This document shows positions 1 to 9,055 of a stretch of 64,000 nt of DNA, piece after piece. A program made the translations under genes and the position numbers. Each line of letters starts with the position of its first letter. Position 1 is the first letter of the stretch. Where the stretch lies: assembly GCF_027912495.1 (NCBI RefSeq), contig NZ_CP115463.1:3298501-3362500 (forward strand), given 5' to 3'. The DNA comes from Caulobacter sp. NIBR1757 (lineage in GTDB: Bacteria > Pseudomonadota > Alphaproteobacteria > Caulobacterales > Caulobacteraceae). The notes below the pieces were generated by a model. It was not told the DNA's origin, made no database searches, and saw nothing but the letters and a program-made list of their open reading frames with translations.

Positions 1-2120
1 AGGTTGACGCCCTCGTCGAGGCGGCCGTGGTGGACGATGGCGTTCTCGGTGTAGCCGGAGGTGTAGAGCACCGGCAGGCCGGGGCGCAGCGTCTGGGCCC
101 TGGCGGCGAAGTCGCGGGTCTTGATGGCGCCGGGCATGATGACGTCGGTGAACATCAGGTCGATGGCCGCATCGCCGTTCAGGATGGCCAGGGCGCTTTC
201 AGGACCATCGGCCTGCAGGGCGCTGAACCCCATGTCGGTCAGCATGGCGACGGCGGCCTCGCGCACGGCCTGTTCGTCCTCGACGACGAGAATGGTCTGG
301 CCCCGTCCAGCCGGCGCCGTCGCCTGGGTGGCTGTACGCTCGACGGCGGCCTTGCGGGTGCGCGGCAGGTAGAGCTTCACGGTCGTGCCCTGGCCTGGCT
401 CGCTGTAGATCTTGATGTGGCCGCCGGACTGTTTGACGAAGCCGTAGACCATCGAGAGGCCGAGGCCCGTGCCCCTGCCCTCGCCCTTGGTCGAGAAGAA
501 GGGTTCGAAGACACGGGCCAGGGTTTCGGGGCTCATGCCGGCGCCGCTGTCGGAGACCGCCAGCATCACGTACTGGCCTGCCTTCACGTCGGGCTCCTGG
601 CGGGCGTAGTCGTCGTCGAGGGCGGCGTTGGCGACCTCCACCGTCAGGCGGCCGCCCCCGGGCATGGCGTCACGGGCGTTGATGGCCAGGTTCAGCAGAG
701 CGCTCTCGACCTGGGCCGGGTCGGCCAGGGTGTTCCACAGGCCGCCGGCGATGACCGTCTCGACCTCGACCCCCTCGCCGATCGTTCGACGCATCAGCTC
801 GGCCACCTCGCCGACCAGGCGGCCCAGGTTGATCGGCTGCGGCTCCAGCGGCTGGCGGCGGGCGAAGGCCAGCAGGCGACGGGTCAGGTCGGCGGCCCGC
901 TCGGCCCCGTGGATGGCGTTGCGCAGGCGGCGCCGGGCCTTCTCGTCGGTGATGGCCGGCTCGATCAGCTCGAGGTTGGCGCGGATGACCTGCAGCAGGT
1001 TGTTGAAGTCGTGGGCGACGCCGCCGGTCAGCTGGCCGACCGCCTCCATGCGCTGGGCGCGGCGGAGTTGGCCCTCCTGGGCCTCGCGCTCGGTAACGTC
1101 GCGGGCCGAGCCGACGATGCGCTCGATGCGGCCGTCCTCACCGTGCACTGGCACCAGAACCGATTCCCAGATCCGCGTGACCCCTCCGGGGAACGGCAAC
1201 TCGTCCCGTGTGGAGAGGGGCGCGCCCTTGTCGACGACCCGCTGGTAGTAGGCGCTGAGCGCCTTGGCGGCCGGGGCCGGGGCCAGCTGTTCGACCGTCT
1301 TGCCGCGCATGCGGTCGGCCTTCAGGCCGGTGGCGGCCTCGAGGGCCGGATTGAGGTCCTCCAGGGTGAAACGGCCGTCCTCGCCCACGCCGATGACGAA
1401 GACGTAGTCGGCGGTGTTGGCGAACACGGCGCTGTAGAGCGCGACGCTCTCGCGCTGGCCATGCTGGGCGGCATCACGAGCGGCCAGGGCCTGGCCCAGC
1501 TGATGGTTGGCGCGGCCGAGGCCGAAGATGGCCCAGGCCAGGCCGGCCAGGGCGATGGCGGCGAAGATCAGTCCGATCAGGAAGCTGAGCTGCTCCTCGG
1601 CGTCGGCCTGCTTCTGACGCTCGGCCAGCAGGCCCTTCTCGCTGGCGATCAGCTCTCCGACCAACTGGCGGATGCGGTCCATCTGGACCTTGCCACGGCC
1701 GGTCTCCAGGAGGTCCCGGGCGGCCTCCAGCCTGTTTTCGCGAACCATCCCGTTGGTGCGTTCGATGATCGCCATGCGCAACGTGAGCGCCCGTTCGATC
1801 TCCCGCGCCCTCGCCGACTGGTCAGGGTTGTCCCGCACCATGCGGCGCAGCCGCTCGCTCTCCGGCCCCAGCTTCTCGACGGCGGCCTCGAAGGGCTCCA
1901 GGTAGGTCTCGTCGCGGGTCAACAGAAAGCCCCGCTGGCCGTTCTCGGCGTCCTGCACCAGGGAGAAGACGCCCCGGGCCGCATCCAGCACCTCGAAGGT
2001 ATGGCGCTCCCAATGGCGGCTCTCGCGAAGGGTGGTGACGTGGTTGAAGGCCATGTAGGCCGTCAGCCCGGCCAGAACGACGACCAGGGCGATGGGAATC
2101 AGCAGGATGCGGTTGCGCAT
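1..2120 (-). CDS. Hybrid sensor histidine kinase (CHASE3-PAS-HisKA-HATPase-REC), 3' end cut by window edge
   Basis: Reading the minus strand from the ATG at 2120 gives more than 700 residues without a stop to the left edge, so the C-terminus is missing. The N-terminus has a membrane segment (about residues 5-22), a periplasmic CHASE3-like helical domain with the typical '[11 protein letters not shown]' stretch, and a second membrane segment near 178-200. A PAS domain follows, then the H-box 'VAHDFNNLL', an ATPase domain with DSGAGMS (G1) and GLGLSMVYG (G2), and a receiver domain with 'ILVVEDEQA' and the phosphoacceptor region 'LMFTDVIMP'. The chain should autophosphorylate and pass phosphate to its own receiver. 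The ligand and the partner regulator are unknown. Gene order does not identify a cognate response regulator. Confidence 0.9.
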   Translation of the reverse strand, partial: MRNRILLIPIALVVVLAGLTAYMAFNHVTTLRESRHWERHTFEVLDAARGVFSLVQDAENGQRGFLLTRDETYLEPFEAAVEKLGPESERLRRMVRDNPDQSARAREIERALTLRMAIIERTNGMVRENRLEAARDLLETGRGKVQMDRIRQLVGELIASEKGLLAERQKQADAEEQLSFLIGLIFAAIALAGLAWAIFGLGRANHQLGQALAARDAAQHGQRESVALYSAVFANTADYVFVIGVGEDGRFTLEDLNPALEAATGLKADRMRGKTVEQLAPAPAAKALSAYYQRVVDKGAPLSTRDELPFPGGVTRIWESVLVPVHGEDGRIERIVGSARDVTEREAQEGQLRRAQRMEAVGQLTGGVAHDFNNLLQVIRANLELIEPAITDEKARRRLRNAIHGAERAADLTRRLLAFARRQPLEPQPINLGRLVGEVAELMRRTIGEGVEVETVIAGGLWNTLADPAQVESALLNLAINARDAMPGGGRLTVEVANAALDDDYARQEPDVKAGQYVMLAVSDSGAGMSPETLARVFEPFFSTKGEGRGTGLGLSMVYGFVKQSGGHIKIYSEPGQGTTVKLYLPRTRKAAVERTATQATAPAGRGQTILVVEDEQAVREAAVAMLTDMGFSALQADGPESALAILNGDAAIDLMFTDVIMPGAIKTRDFAARAQTLRPGLPVLYTSGYTENAIVHHGRLDEGVN

Positions 2121-2216
2121 CAAGGCTGGACGCCCCCGGTCTTCCCTGTGTCCAACGCTGCCTGACCCATCACTCGTCTCCGGCTCATGCCGGAATGGCT
2201 AACAGGTCCGATGGCG

Positions 2217-2924
2217 TTAATACAGCGCGCCACGCGCGAAGGCCTCGAAGGCGACCGCGTCGCCGGCGAAAACATTGAGATCGACCGGACCGGTGACGCC
2301 GTCCACCTCGCCGCGATTGTGGAACTGCCACAAGGTCCAGGGCCGGCCGCCGAACGGCGGCATGACGATCTTGCGCTTCCACAGGGGCCGGTCGGGCAAG
2401 GCGCCACCGTAGGCGCGGTGGAAATCGGGGGTGACATAGAGCACCGCCTGGCGGCCGTAGCGGGCCTCGACGAGGCCGAGGAAGGCGTCGAGCTCGCGGC
2501 GCAGGTCGGCGTGGGAGGGCATCGCCCCACAGTTGCCGCCGAACTCCAGGTCTACGGCCGGCGGCAGGGCGCCGGGCATGGCGGGGACGGCGGCCAGGAA
2601 GTTGCGGGCCTGGTCGGCGCCGGGCCGGCAGAAGGTGAAGAAGTGATAGGCCCCGACCTTGAGCCCCGCCGCCCGCGCCGCCCGCCAGTTGCCGGCGAAC
2701 TCACGATCCCGGTGGTCGCCGCCCTCGCTGGCCTTGAGATAGGCGAAAGCGACATCGTCGGCGGCGACGGCCTGCCAGTCGATGTCGCCCTGGTGATGCG
2801 ACACGTCGATGCCGCGCACGGGATAGCGGGACGGATCGGGCTCCCAGTCCCGAAAAGCGCGCCAGCCTGCAAAGGCGGCCAGAGGCAGGACGACAAGGGC
2901 CAGGACGAGGAGGAAGCGGACCAT
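2217..2924 (-). CDS. GH25 family lysozyme (muramidase), membrane-anchored or secreted
   Basis: A 235-residue protein with an N-terminal hydrophobic segment (residues 3-19) that is either a signal peptide or an anchor. The GH25 signature is clear: 'RGIDVSHHQGDIDW' (Asp40), 'FAYLKASEGG', 'VGAYHFF', the catalytic-type 'PAVDLEFGGNCG', and C-terminal 'WQFHNRGEVDGVTGPVDLN'. GH25 enzymes cleave the beta-1,4 bond between MurNAc and GlcNAc in peptidoglycan, so the site of action is the periplasm. The length is normal for a single catalytic domain without binding repeats. It lies between the sensor kinase and tRNA-Gln on the same strand. It could be a housekeeping cell-wall enzyme or an ancient phage acquisition; no phage genes flank it. 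Confidence 0.9.
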   Translation of the reverse strand: MVRFLLVLALVVLPLAAFAGWRAFRDWEPDPSRYPVRGIDVSHHQGDIDWQAVAADDVAFAYLKASEGGDHRDREFAGNWRAARAAGLKVGAYHFFTFCRPGADQARNFLAAVPAMPGALPPAVDLEFGGNCGAMPSHADLRRELDAFLGLVEARYGRQAVLYVTPDFHRAYGGALPDRPLWKRKIVMPPFGGRPWTLWQFHNRGEVDGVTGPVDLNVFAGDAVAFEAFARGALY

Positions 2925-2988
2925 CCCCGGTACTTGCCGGCGCGGGCGTGCAGGGGCGCCGCATGGCTTGAAGGAGAGATGGAGGAGA

Positions 2989-3062
2989 TGGCTGGGGAAC
3001 TAGGACTCGAACCTAGAATGACGGTACCAAAAACCGCAGTGTTACCATTACACCATTCCCCA
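2989..3062 (-). tRNA. tRNA-Gln (anticodon TTG)
   Basis: A 74-nt cloverleaf on the minus strand. The acceptor arm TGGGGAA pairs with TTCCCCA, and CCA is encoded. The anticodon stem GCGGT/ACCGT holds the loop TTTTGGT, which puts TTG at positions 34-36. The T arm contains GTTCGAGTC. Confidence 0.95.
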
Positions 3063-3105
3063 GCAGGAACGGCGCGAAGCCCGCTGGGCCCCGGCAAGGT
3101 GGGGG

Positions 3106-3134
3106 GAGATAGCGCAGGCGCACGGAGGATGCAA
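3106..3134 (-). promoter_or_regulatory. Promoter of tRNA-Gln
   Basis: On the minus strand TTGCAT (3134-3129) and TATCTC (3111-3106) are separated by 17 bp, a housekeeping-sigma spacing, about 44 nt before the mature tRNA. Confidence 0.5.
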
Positions 3135-3151
3135 CGGGTGTATTTCACGTG

Positions 3152-3180
3152 TTGCGGCGCGCGATGCGCTCCTCTATAAG
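3152..3180 (+). promoter_or_regulatory. Promoter of tRNA-Pro
   Basis: TTGCGG (3152-3157) and TATAAG (3175-3180) are separated by exactly 17 bp, 15 nt before the mature tRNA-Pro. The same arrangement, with the same TATAAG hexamer, precedes tRNA-Met at 40.7 kb. Confidence 0.6.
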
Positions 3181-3194
3181 CCCGCTCCTCAAGT

Positions 3195-3271
3195 CGGAGT
3201 GTGGCTCAGTCTGGTAGAGCACCGCGTTCGGGACGCGGGGGTCGCAGGTTCGAATCCTGCCACTCCGACCA
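3195..3271 (+). tRNA. tRNA-Pro (anticodon CGG)
   Basis: A 77-nt cloverleaf with acceptor arm CGGAGTG/CACTCCG and encoded CCA. The anticodon stem CCGCG/CGCGG holds the loop TTCGGGA, giving anticodon CGG. The T arm contains GGTTCGAATCC. Confidence 0.95.
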
Positions 3272-3444
3272 TTTTCCCCAAATCCAGGAATCGCCCACCC
3301 GTCCGGGGGGCAATCGGGACGCAACACCCCGAAAGCAAAGCGATTTGTTGCGTCGTCTTCATTTGACCGCAACGCGACACCAGTTAAGCGTGACGACAAC
3401 GCTCGCGGCCTGACCGGGTCTGACCGCGCCGATTGGGGATTTTG

Positions 3445-5226
3445 ATGAAGCAGTTCCTCCTGACCATCGCCGGGGTCTTCGTCGGCCTTTTCCTGTTCCT
3501 CTTCATCGTGCCGGTGATTCTGGTCGTCGGCCTGGTCGGGGCGGCCGCCAAGAACAGCGAGCCGGTAACCCCGGCCGCCGCCGTGCTGGAACTGGACCTG
3601 CGCACCGGCCTTACCGACCAGGATCCGCAGAACCCCTTCGCTGTCTTCGGCGGCGGCGGCCATTCGGTGATCGGCGTGGTCGAGAAGCTGCGGGCGGCCG
3701 AGAAGGACAGCAAGGTCAAGGGCGTGTTCGTGCGCCTGCCCGAGGGCGGCATGGCCCCGGCCGCGGCCGATGAGCTGCGCCAGGCCTTCATCCACTTCCG
3801 GGCCAGCGGCAAGCCGATGATGGCCCACAGCCAGGGCCTCTATCCCAGCGGCGCGGTGACCTCGACCTACATGCTGGCCGCCTCGACCGGCGACGTCTGG
3901 ATGCAGCCGGGCGCCGCCTTCCAGGCCACCGGCATGGCGGTGGAAGACATGTTCTTCAAGCGCCTGTTCGACAAGTATGGCGTCAAGGCCGATTTCGAGC
4001 AGCGCAAGGAATACAAGAACGCGGTCAATCCCTACCTGCACGACGACTACACCCCGGCCCACAAGGAGGCGCAGCTGTCGTGGATGGGGTCGATCTATCG
4101 CACCAGCCTCGTCACCGCCGCGGCTGACCGGAAACTGGCCCCCGAGGCCGTGGTCGCCGCCATCGAGGGGGGCCCGTGGTCGGCCACCCAAGCCAGGGAC
4201 CGCAAGCTGATCGACAACGTCGGCCAGGTGAAGGAAGCCTCCGACGCCCTGCTGGCCAAGGCCGGCAAGAACGCCAAACTGATCGACTTCGATGACTACA
4301 CCGCCAGCCCAAGCACCAAGTCTGGCCAGACCATCGCGGTGATCGGGGCCGAGGGCGCCATCATGACCGGCGCCGGCGGCGGCGGAAATCCGTTCGGCGG
4401 CGACGAGACCGTCTGGTCGGACGAGGTGGCTAAAGCCATCTACGACGCGGCCGAGGACAAGACCGTCAAGGCCATCGTCTTCCGCGTTTCCTCGCCGGGC
4501 GGCTCTGACACCGCCTCCGAACAGATCCTGGCGGCCGTGCAGGCGGCCAGGAAGGCCGGCAAGCCGGTGGTGGTCAGCATGGGCACCTATGCGGCCTCCG
4601 GCGGCTACTGGATCAGCTCGCAGGCCGATTCGATCGTCGCCCAGCCCACCACCCTGACCGGCTCCATCGGCGTCTACGGCGGCAAGTTCGTGCTCGGCGA
4701 CGCTCTGGGCCGGTTCGGCGTCGACGTGCGCGAGACCAGCGTCGGCGGCGACTACGCCGGGGCGTTCGGCACCGAACAGGGCTTCAATCAGGGCCAGAAG
4801 GCGGCTTTCTCGGGCTGGATGGACACCATCTACGAAGGCTTCGTCCACAGGGTGGCCACCGGCCGCAAGATGCCGGTGGAGAAGGTGCGTGAGCTGGCCA
4901 AGGGTCGGGTCTGGACCGGGGCGCAGGCCCGCCAGCTGGGCCTGGTCGATCGGCTGGGCGGCTTCTACGACGCCGTCGACGAAGCCAAGCGGCTGGCCGG
5001 CATCAAGGGCGAGGTGAAGCTCAAGGTCATGGGCGGGCCCAAGTCGCCGTTCGAGGCGCTGGAAAAGATGTTTGGCGTCAGCTCGGCGTCGATCAAGACC
5101 CTCGCGGCCGCCGCCTGGGTGTTCGGCGACCCGCGCGCCGAGGCGATCATGGACGAGATGGCCCAGAGCCGGCTGCGGGAACGCGGCGCCACAGTGATGG
5201 CCCCGAGCCCGCGCCTGGACCGCTAG
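3445..5226 (+). CDS. sppA: Signal peptide peptidase SppA, 67-kDa two-domain type
   Basis: The start is set at ATG 3445 (MKQFLLTIAG), behind GGGGAT; an upstream in-frame TTG at 3433 is less likely. The protein has about 593 residues, with an N-terminal membrane segment (residues 3-32) and then two ClpP/crotonase-like domains, as in the E. coli 67-kDa enzyme. The N domain carries 'QRKEYKNAVNPY' with the family's catalytic Lys. The C domain carries 'GTYAASGGYWISSQAD' with the nucleophilic Ser and 'TTLTGSIGVYGG'. SppA degrades signal peptides left in the inner membrane after leader-peptidase cleavage. The gene stands alone and is followed directly by an intrinsic terminator. Confidence 0.95.
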   Translation: MKQFLLTIAGVFVGLFLFLFIVPVILVVGLVGAAAKNSEPVTPAAAVLELDLRTGLTDQDPQNPFAVFGGGGHSVIGVVEKLRAAEKDSKVKGVFVRLPEGGMAPAAADELRQAFIHFRASGKPMMAHSQGLYPSGAVTSTYMLAASTGDVWMQPGAAFQATGMAVEDMFFKRLFDKYGVKADFEQRKEYKNAVNPYLHDDYTPAHKEAQLSWMGSIYRTSLVTAAADRKLAPEAVVAAIEGGPWSATQARDRKLIDNVGQVKEASDALLAKAGKNAKLIDFDDYTASPSTKSGQTIAVIGAEGAIMTGAGGGGNPFGGDETVWSDEVAKAIYDAAEDKTVKAIVFRVSSPGGSDTASEQILAAVQAARKAGKPVVVSMGTYAASGGYWISSQADSIVAQPTTLTGSIGVYGGKFVLGDALGRFGVDVRETSVGGDYAGAFGTEQGFNQGQKAAFSGWMDTIYEGFVHRVATGRKMPVEKVRELAKGRVWTGAQARQLGLVDRLGGFYDAVDEAKRLAGIKGEVKLKVMGGPKSPFEALEKMFGVSSASIKTLAAAAWVFGDPRAEAIMDEMAQSRLRERGATVMAPSPRLDR

Positions 5227-5251
5227 CGGTTCCTGACCGGCCGGAAGACCG

Positions 5252-5280
5252 AAGGGCCCCGGAGCGATCCGGGGCCCTTT
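5252..5280 (+). terminator. Intrinsic terminator of sppA
   Basis: A perfect 12-bp stem (5252-5263 with 5268-5279) closed by the GNRA tetraloop GCGA and followed by a short T-rich tail, 25 nt after the sppA stop. Confidence 0.85.
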
Positions 5281-5400
5281 CTCATGGGCGCCAGCCGGGT
5301 CGCCTTGTCGAAGAGGCCTACCATTAGAGCCGGGAGCGTCGGGCGCCAGGAGCACCGATTGGGAAAGGACCGCCTTTTCCGTGACTTGCCGGTGGTTCGG

Positions 5401-5556
5401 GGGGCGGGGAATGTTGGTCTCAGCGTAGGCCGCGTGTAGCGGCCGGAGCGGGGTTTGTTGGCCTCCACGGGCGGCCTCGCCCCTACGCCCCGCCGCGCGC
5501 CGCCCTGGTCGGCCCCCGGGCCCCGGAAGGCATGATGAATATGTCTAGACATAATC
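5401..5556 (-). repeat. Dispersed palindromic element, copy 1 (fills the 5281-5617 non-coding gap)
   Basis: The roughly 390-bp gap between sppA and the convergent receptor gene contains TATGTCTAGACATA (5540-5553), a perfect 14-bp palindrome inside a 20-bp site (5537-5556) that matches copies 2 and 3 at 19 of 20 positions. In the same reading direction, the 17-mer CCAACATTCCCCGCCCC lies on the minus strand at 5417-5401 and recurs exactly in copy 2. A related degenerate unit with CCAACAAACCCCGCTCC lies between them. The frame that opens in the palindrome (5552 to 5223) has no family features, so I treat the stretch as non-coding. Confidence 0.7.
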
Positions 5557-5617
5557 CGCGGCGGTCCTGGCCAGGGCCCACCGCTCCGTCGGGGCTCGGG
5601 CCCGGCGCAAAAGGAAA

Positions 5618-5643
5618 GGCCGGCGAGGTTTCCCTCGCCGGCC
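5618..5643 (-). terminator. Intrinsic terminator of the first TBDR gene
   Basis: An 11-bp perfect stem (5643-5633 with 5628-5618 on the minus strand) with a small loop, followed by TTTCCTTTT on the minus strand, 32 nt after the receptor stop codon. Confidence 0.8.
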
Positions 5644-5675
5644 CGCCTTGTAGATCGACCTGACGGTCGGAGGTT

Positions 5676-8600
5676 CTAGAAGCGCTTGGTGACGCTGAAG
5701 AACACCCGGCGGCCGCGCATGTCGTAGAGGTTCAGCGCGGCGGTGCCGGCGCGGAACTGGCCAGCGGACTGAGCCGGGGGCCGCTCGTCGAACACGTTCT
5801 GGATGCCGCTGGCGAACGTCCAGTCGTCCATCTTCTTGCGCACCGACAACGAGTGGTAGGCGGTGAACTCGTTGTACTGCTTGTAGTAGACGGTCGTGCC
5901 GTAACGGGTCGACGAGAAGACGTCGGAACCGAACTGGTCCGTATCCGACTGCTTGCCGATCATGTCCGTGTTCCAGAACACCGTCCAGTCACCACGGTCG
6001 AAGCGCAGCGACATGTTGCCGGTGAAGTCCGGTTCGGTCGTCGTACCATTGTAGTCTTCGGTCACGCCGCCCAGCAGGCTGGTGGTGTCCTTCGTCTGCC
6101 AGGTGAACTGGCTGTCGAAGGTCAGTCGGCCGAAGTCGAACTCGTGGGTGTAGCGGATCGTCAGATCGATACCCCGGTTCACCTGCTCAGCGATGTTCAC
6201 ATAGCTGTTGTTGACCGAAATGACCTCGTTCGGACGCAGCGCGGCGCCAGGTCCGTTCCGCGTGAAGAGCGAGCAGAACGGGCTGGTGAGCGTGCCGCCA
6301 GTCGTGCTCTCGGAGTAGCACTGGTTCAGGATGTTGGCCGAACCGAACTGACGCACTTCATCGCTGACCAGGAAGTCGAAGTATTCGACCGCCACCGACA
6401 GATCGATGAAGCTGGGGGTCCAGATCACACCGACCGTGTAGGCTTCGGAGGTTTCGGCATCGAGGATGCCGGCGCCGCCGCCGGTGATGACCAGAGCCGA
6501 GCTGCTGCCCGCGGCCGTGTAACCGACCGGAACGCCCGCCGCCGCACAGTTGGCCTGGATGTTCGGATTGGGATCGGTTTCGTAGGTGATGCAGGGGTCG
6601 ATCGCGCCTTGGTTCGTGAACGACGTCTGGTTGGCCAGGTACAGCTCGTACAGCGCCGGGGCGCGGAAGGAGGTGCCCTTGGTGGCGCGGATGCGCCAGG
6701 CCGGCGTGATCTGCCAGTTCAGGCCCACCTTGTAGGTGTCGCCGTTACCGTAGGAGTCATACTCGGTGTAGCGGCCCGAGAGCTGCAGATCGAGGCTTTC
6801 GATGCCCGGCAGACCCTTCAGGATCGGCACTTCGAACTCGGCGAACACTTCGGTGACGGTGTCGTCGCCGAAGGTATGGCCGGCGGCCGAGGAGCCCCAG
6901 AAGTTACCAGCCTGCTCGTTGTCGTCCGGCGTGTCGTCGATCTCGTCCTTGCGGGCGGTGATACCGAAGGCGGCGCCGACCGGACCGGCAGGCAGGTTGA
7001 ACAGGTCGCCCGAGAAGGACGCTTCAACCAGATCCTGCTTGTAGGTGGTGTTGCCGACGGCGTCGAAGGTCAGGAAGTCCAGCTCGGCCTGGGTGAAGTT
7101 GCCTTCCAGGATCCGCTGCGACGTCCAGTCGATGCCGTTCGGGAGGTCGGCGCAGTTGCCGCCCGAGATGGTGATTGCCGCCTGGTTACAACGGACGGCG
7201 CCGGTCAGCGCGACCGTGCGGTCGTTGTAGATCGAGTAGTTGTGGTACTCGGCGTCCGAGTCGCTGTGCTGGTAGAAGACGTCCCAGCTGAAGCGGCCGA
7301 TATCGCCACGGATGCCGACCACGGTGCGCCAGTAGTTGACTTCCTGCGAGCGGTCCGAACGGAACGGGATCAGCGGCAGCAGGTTGGAGCCGGCCGGGTT
7401 GAAGTAGCCCGTCTGAGCCGCGACGCCGCCCTGGGCGACGGTCTTGAAGATGTCCGGGATCGCCGGGTTGCGCGGGTTGACCGACGGGAAGAACTGGCGG
7501 GCGCCGAACTGGGCCGACTCACGCTTGTTGAACAGGAACTCGCCGTAGAGCTCGAGGCTCGGCAGGATATCGAAACCACCCGAGGCGTAGAACGAGGTGT
7601 TCTTCACCGGGCTGAGGATCGACTGGCGGCCGTAGAGGTCGTCGTCGTAGTGCCCGTAGGGGAAGGTCTCGGGACGGTTGGCGCGGCCCTGGCGAGCCAG
7701 GTCGTAGGTCACGCCACCGAAGGTGATCGCCGCCGGGGCGTTGTTGCCGGCCGCGTTGAACGCCGGGTAGACCACGCCCGGATCCTTGTAGATCAGGTCG
7801 CCGAAGGCGTTGGTCGTGCGCAGAACGCGGGAGAACAGGCCGTAGCACTTGATCGCGTCGGGCGCTTCCTGGCTCGGGTCGGTGTTGGCGTAGTCAGCCC
7901 GCGGGCCGCCACGGCCGCCGATGCGGAGGTAGTCGGCCGCACAGGCGGTGTCGTCGCGCTGGCTACGACGCAGGATCTTGCTTTCCTGGTAGTTCAGCGA
8001 GGCGTTCAGGTAGCCACGGTCCCAGGTTTTGCCCCAGGCGATCGACCCACGGTACTGCTCGCCACCTTCTTCGAAGGGGACGTTGCCGTAGACGTTGAGT
8101 TCCAGGCCGTCGAGGTTCGACTTGGTGATGATGTTGATGACGCCGGCGACGGCGTCCGAACCGTAGATCGACGAGGCGCCGTCCTTCAGGATCTCGAAGC
8201 GCTCGACGATCGAGTTCGGGATGACGTTCAGGTCGACGGGGCCGACGGTGCCACGCGTACCGGCCGGGCCGACGCGCTTGCCGTTCAGCAGGACCAGGGT
8301 GCGGGTGGCGCCCAGGCCGCGGAGCGAGATGGTGTTGGCGCCGGGACCGCCGTCGGTCACGAAGCCGGTCAGCTGGTTGTTCACCTGGAACGAACCTGCG
8401 GCCACCGACGACTGCTGAAGGATTTCAGCGGTGTCGACCAGGCCTTCGAGCGAGGACTGCTCGGACGTGATCACCTGGATCGGAGCGGAGCTGTTGAACT
8501 CCGAGCGCTTGATGCGCGACCCGGTGATGACCAGCGCCGAAACGTCGGCCTCTTCCTCATCTTCGTCGTCCGCGGCGGGCGCGGCGGCGGGAGCCGCGGC

Positions 8601-8693
8601 CGGTTGGGCCATGGCGACAGTCGGAGCAACCAGCGCGGCGGCCGAGAGGCCAGCGATCAGAGTCGTTCCGAGCAAAAACTTGCGATCCAGCAT
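5676..8693 (-). CDS. TonB-dependent outer-membrane receptor 1
   Basis: About 1005 residues from ATG 8693, preferred over GTG 8702 because GGGGAA is then 10 nt upstream. A signal peptide ends near 'TVAMA|QPAAA', followed by an Ala/Asp/Glu-rich linker. The plug domain starts at 'VSALVITGSRIKR' and contains 'ISLRGLGATRTLVLLNGKR' and 'ILKDGASSIYGSDAVAGVIN'. The rest is a 22-strand-type barrel ending in the C-terminal aromatic 'FSVTKRF'. Such receptors import bulky ligands across the outer membrane using TonB energy. The VITGSRIKR subgroup in Caulobacterales is often found beside peptidases and sulfotransferases, as here. The divergent neighbour is a secreted S9 peptidase, which suggests a peptide ligand (inference). 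The gene is monocistronic with its own terminator. Confidence 0.95.
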   Translation of the reverse strand: MLDRKFLLGTTLIAGLSAAALVAPTVAMAQPAAAPAAAPAADDEDEEEADVSALVITGSRIKRSEFNSSAPIQVITSEQSSLEGLVDTAEILQQSSVAAGSFQVNNQLTGFVTDGGPGANTISLRGLGATRTLVLLNGKRVGPAGTRGTVGPVDLNVIPNSIVERFEILKDGASSIYGSDAVAGVINIITKSNLDGLELNVYGNVPFEEGGEQYRGSIAWGKTWDRGYLNASLNYQESKILRRSQRDDTACAADYLRIGGRGGPRADYANTDPSQEAPDAIKCYGLFSRVLRTTNAFGDLIYKDPGVVYPAFNAAGNNAPAAITFGGVTYDLARQGRANRPETFPYGHYDDDLYGRQSILSPVKNTSFYASGGFDILPSLELYGEFLFNKRESAQFGARQFFPSVNPRNPAIPDIFKTVAQGGVAAQTGYFNPAGSNLLPLIPFRSDRSQEVNYWRTVVGIRGDIGRFSWDVFYQHSDSDAEYHNYSIYNDRTVALTGAVRCNQAAITISGGNCADLPNGIDWTSQRILEGNFTQAELDFLTFDAVGNTTYKQDLVEASFSGDLFNLPAGPVGAAFGITARKDEIDDTPDDNEQAGNFWGSSAAGHTFGDDTVTEVFAEFEVPILKGLPGIESLDLQLSGRYTEYDSYGNGDTYKVGLNWQITPAWRIRATKGTSFRAPALYELYLANQTSFTNQGAIDPCITYETDPNPNIQANCAAAGVPVGYTAAGSSSALVITGGGAGILDAETSEAYTVGVIWTPSFIDLSVAVEYFDFLVSDEVRQFGSANILNQCYSESTTGGTLTSPFCSLFTRNGPGAALRPNEVISVNNSYVNIAEQVNRGIDLTIRYTHEFDFGRLTFDSQFTWQTKDTTSLLGGVTEDYNGTTTEPDFTGNMSLRFDRGDWTVFWNTDMIGKQSDTDQFGSDVFSSTRYGTTVYYKQYNEFTAYHSLSVRKKMDDWTFASGIQNVFDERPPAQSAGQFRAGTAALNLYDMRGRRVFFSVTKRF

Positions 8694-9055
8694 TGTGAGC
8701 ACTTTCCCCAGTAGCCCGATGATCCCCTCGGCCGCACAGGCGACCGATCGCGAAACACGAGATTCCGCGCGGTAACGCCGACACTAGGCAGCTTGGACGG
8801 GCCTGCCAACAATGATGACGGCATTGCGGCCATTCGTCATGAGGGCGTTACAATCTCGCCACAGTCCGCTCAGGGACCGCCGGTTTGCGACACATTGCGG
8901 CTCGCGCCCATGAGGGAAGATTGACTTGGCTCACCGGCATTTCAGGATAGATTGCCTCTCAAACGTGGTCGGATCGGGCGTGTAGCGTTCCTTTGGTGAA
9001 AAGGGACCGCATCATTCTCCTCCGGGGCGAGCGCCTTAATCCTTGGGGTTTCACC
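8694..9055. other. Divergent intergenic region between TBDR 1 and the S9 peptidase
   Basis: 362 bp without a credible gene. It must hold the promoters of both divergent genes. The only features I see are a consensus-like TTGACT at 8921 on the plus strand without a convincing -10 at 17 bp, and an inverted pair ATGACG...CGTCAT around 8815-8842. No known regulator site is recognisable. Confidence 0.4.

Noticed and set aside
27..2165. 712-codon plus-strand open frame at the left edge
   Set aside because: It is antisense to the sensor kinase, whose H-box, G1/G2 and receiver motifs are all readable on the minus strand.
5223..5552. 109-codon minus-strand frame starting inside palindrome copy 1 (MSRHIH...)
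   Set aside because: The start codon is part of the palindrome; the frame overlaps the sppA terminator, has no Shine-Dalgarno sequence and no recognisable protein features.
5853..8714. 953-codon plus-strand open frame opposite TBDR 1
   Set aside because: It mirrors the receptor gene in a high-G+C codon pattern and its translation (runs of RRVRG/VEVVGD) shows no domain; the minus-strand receptor has signal peptide, plug and barrel motifs.
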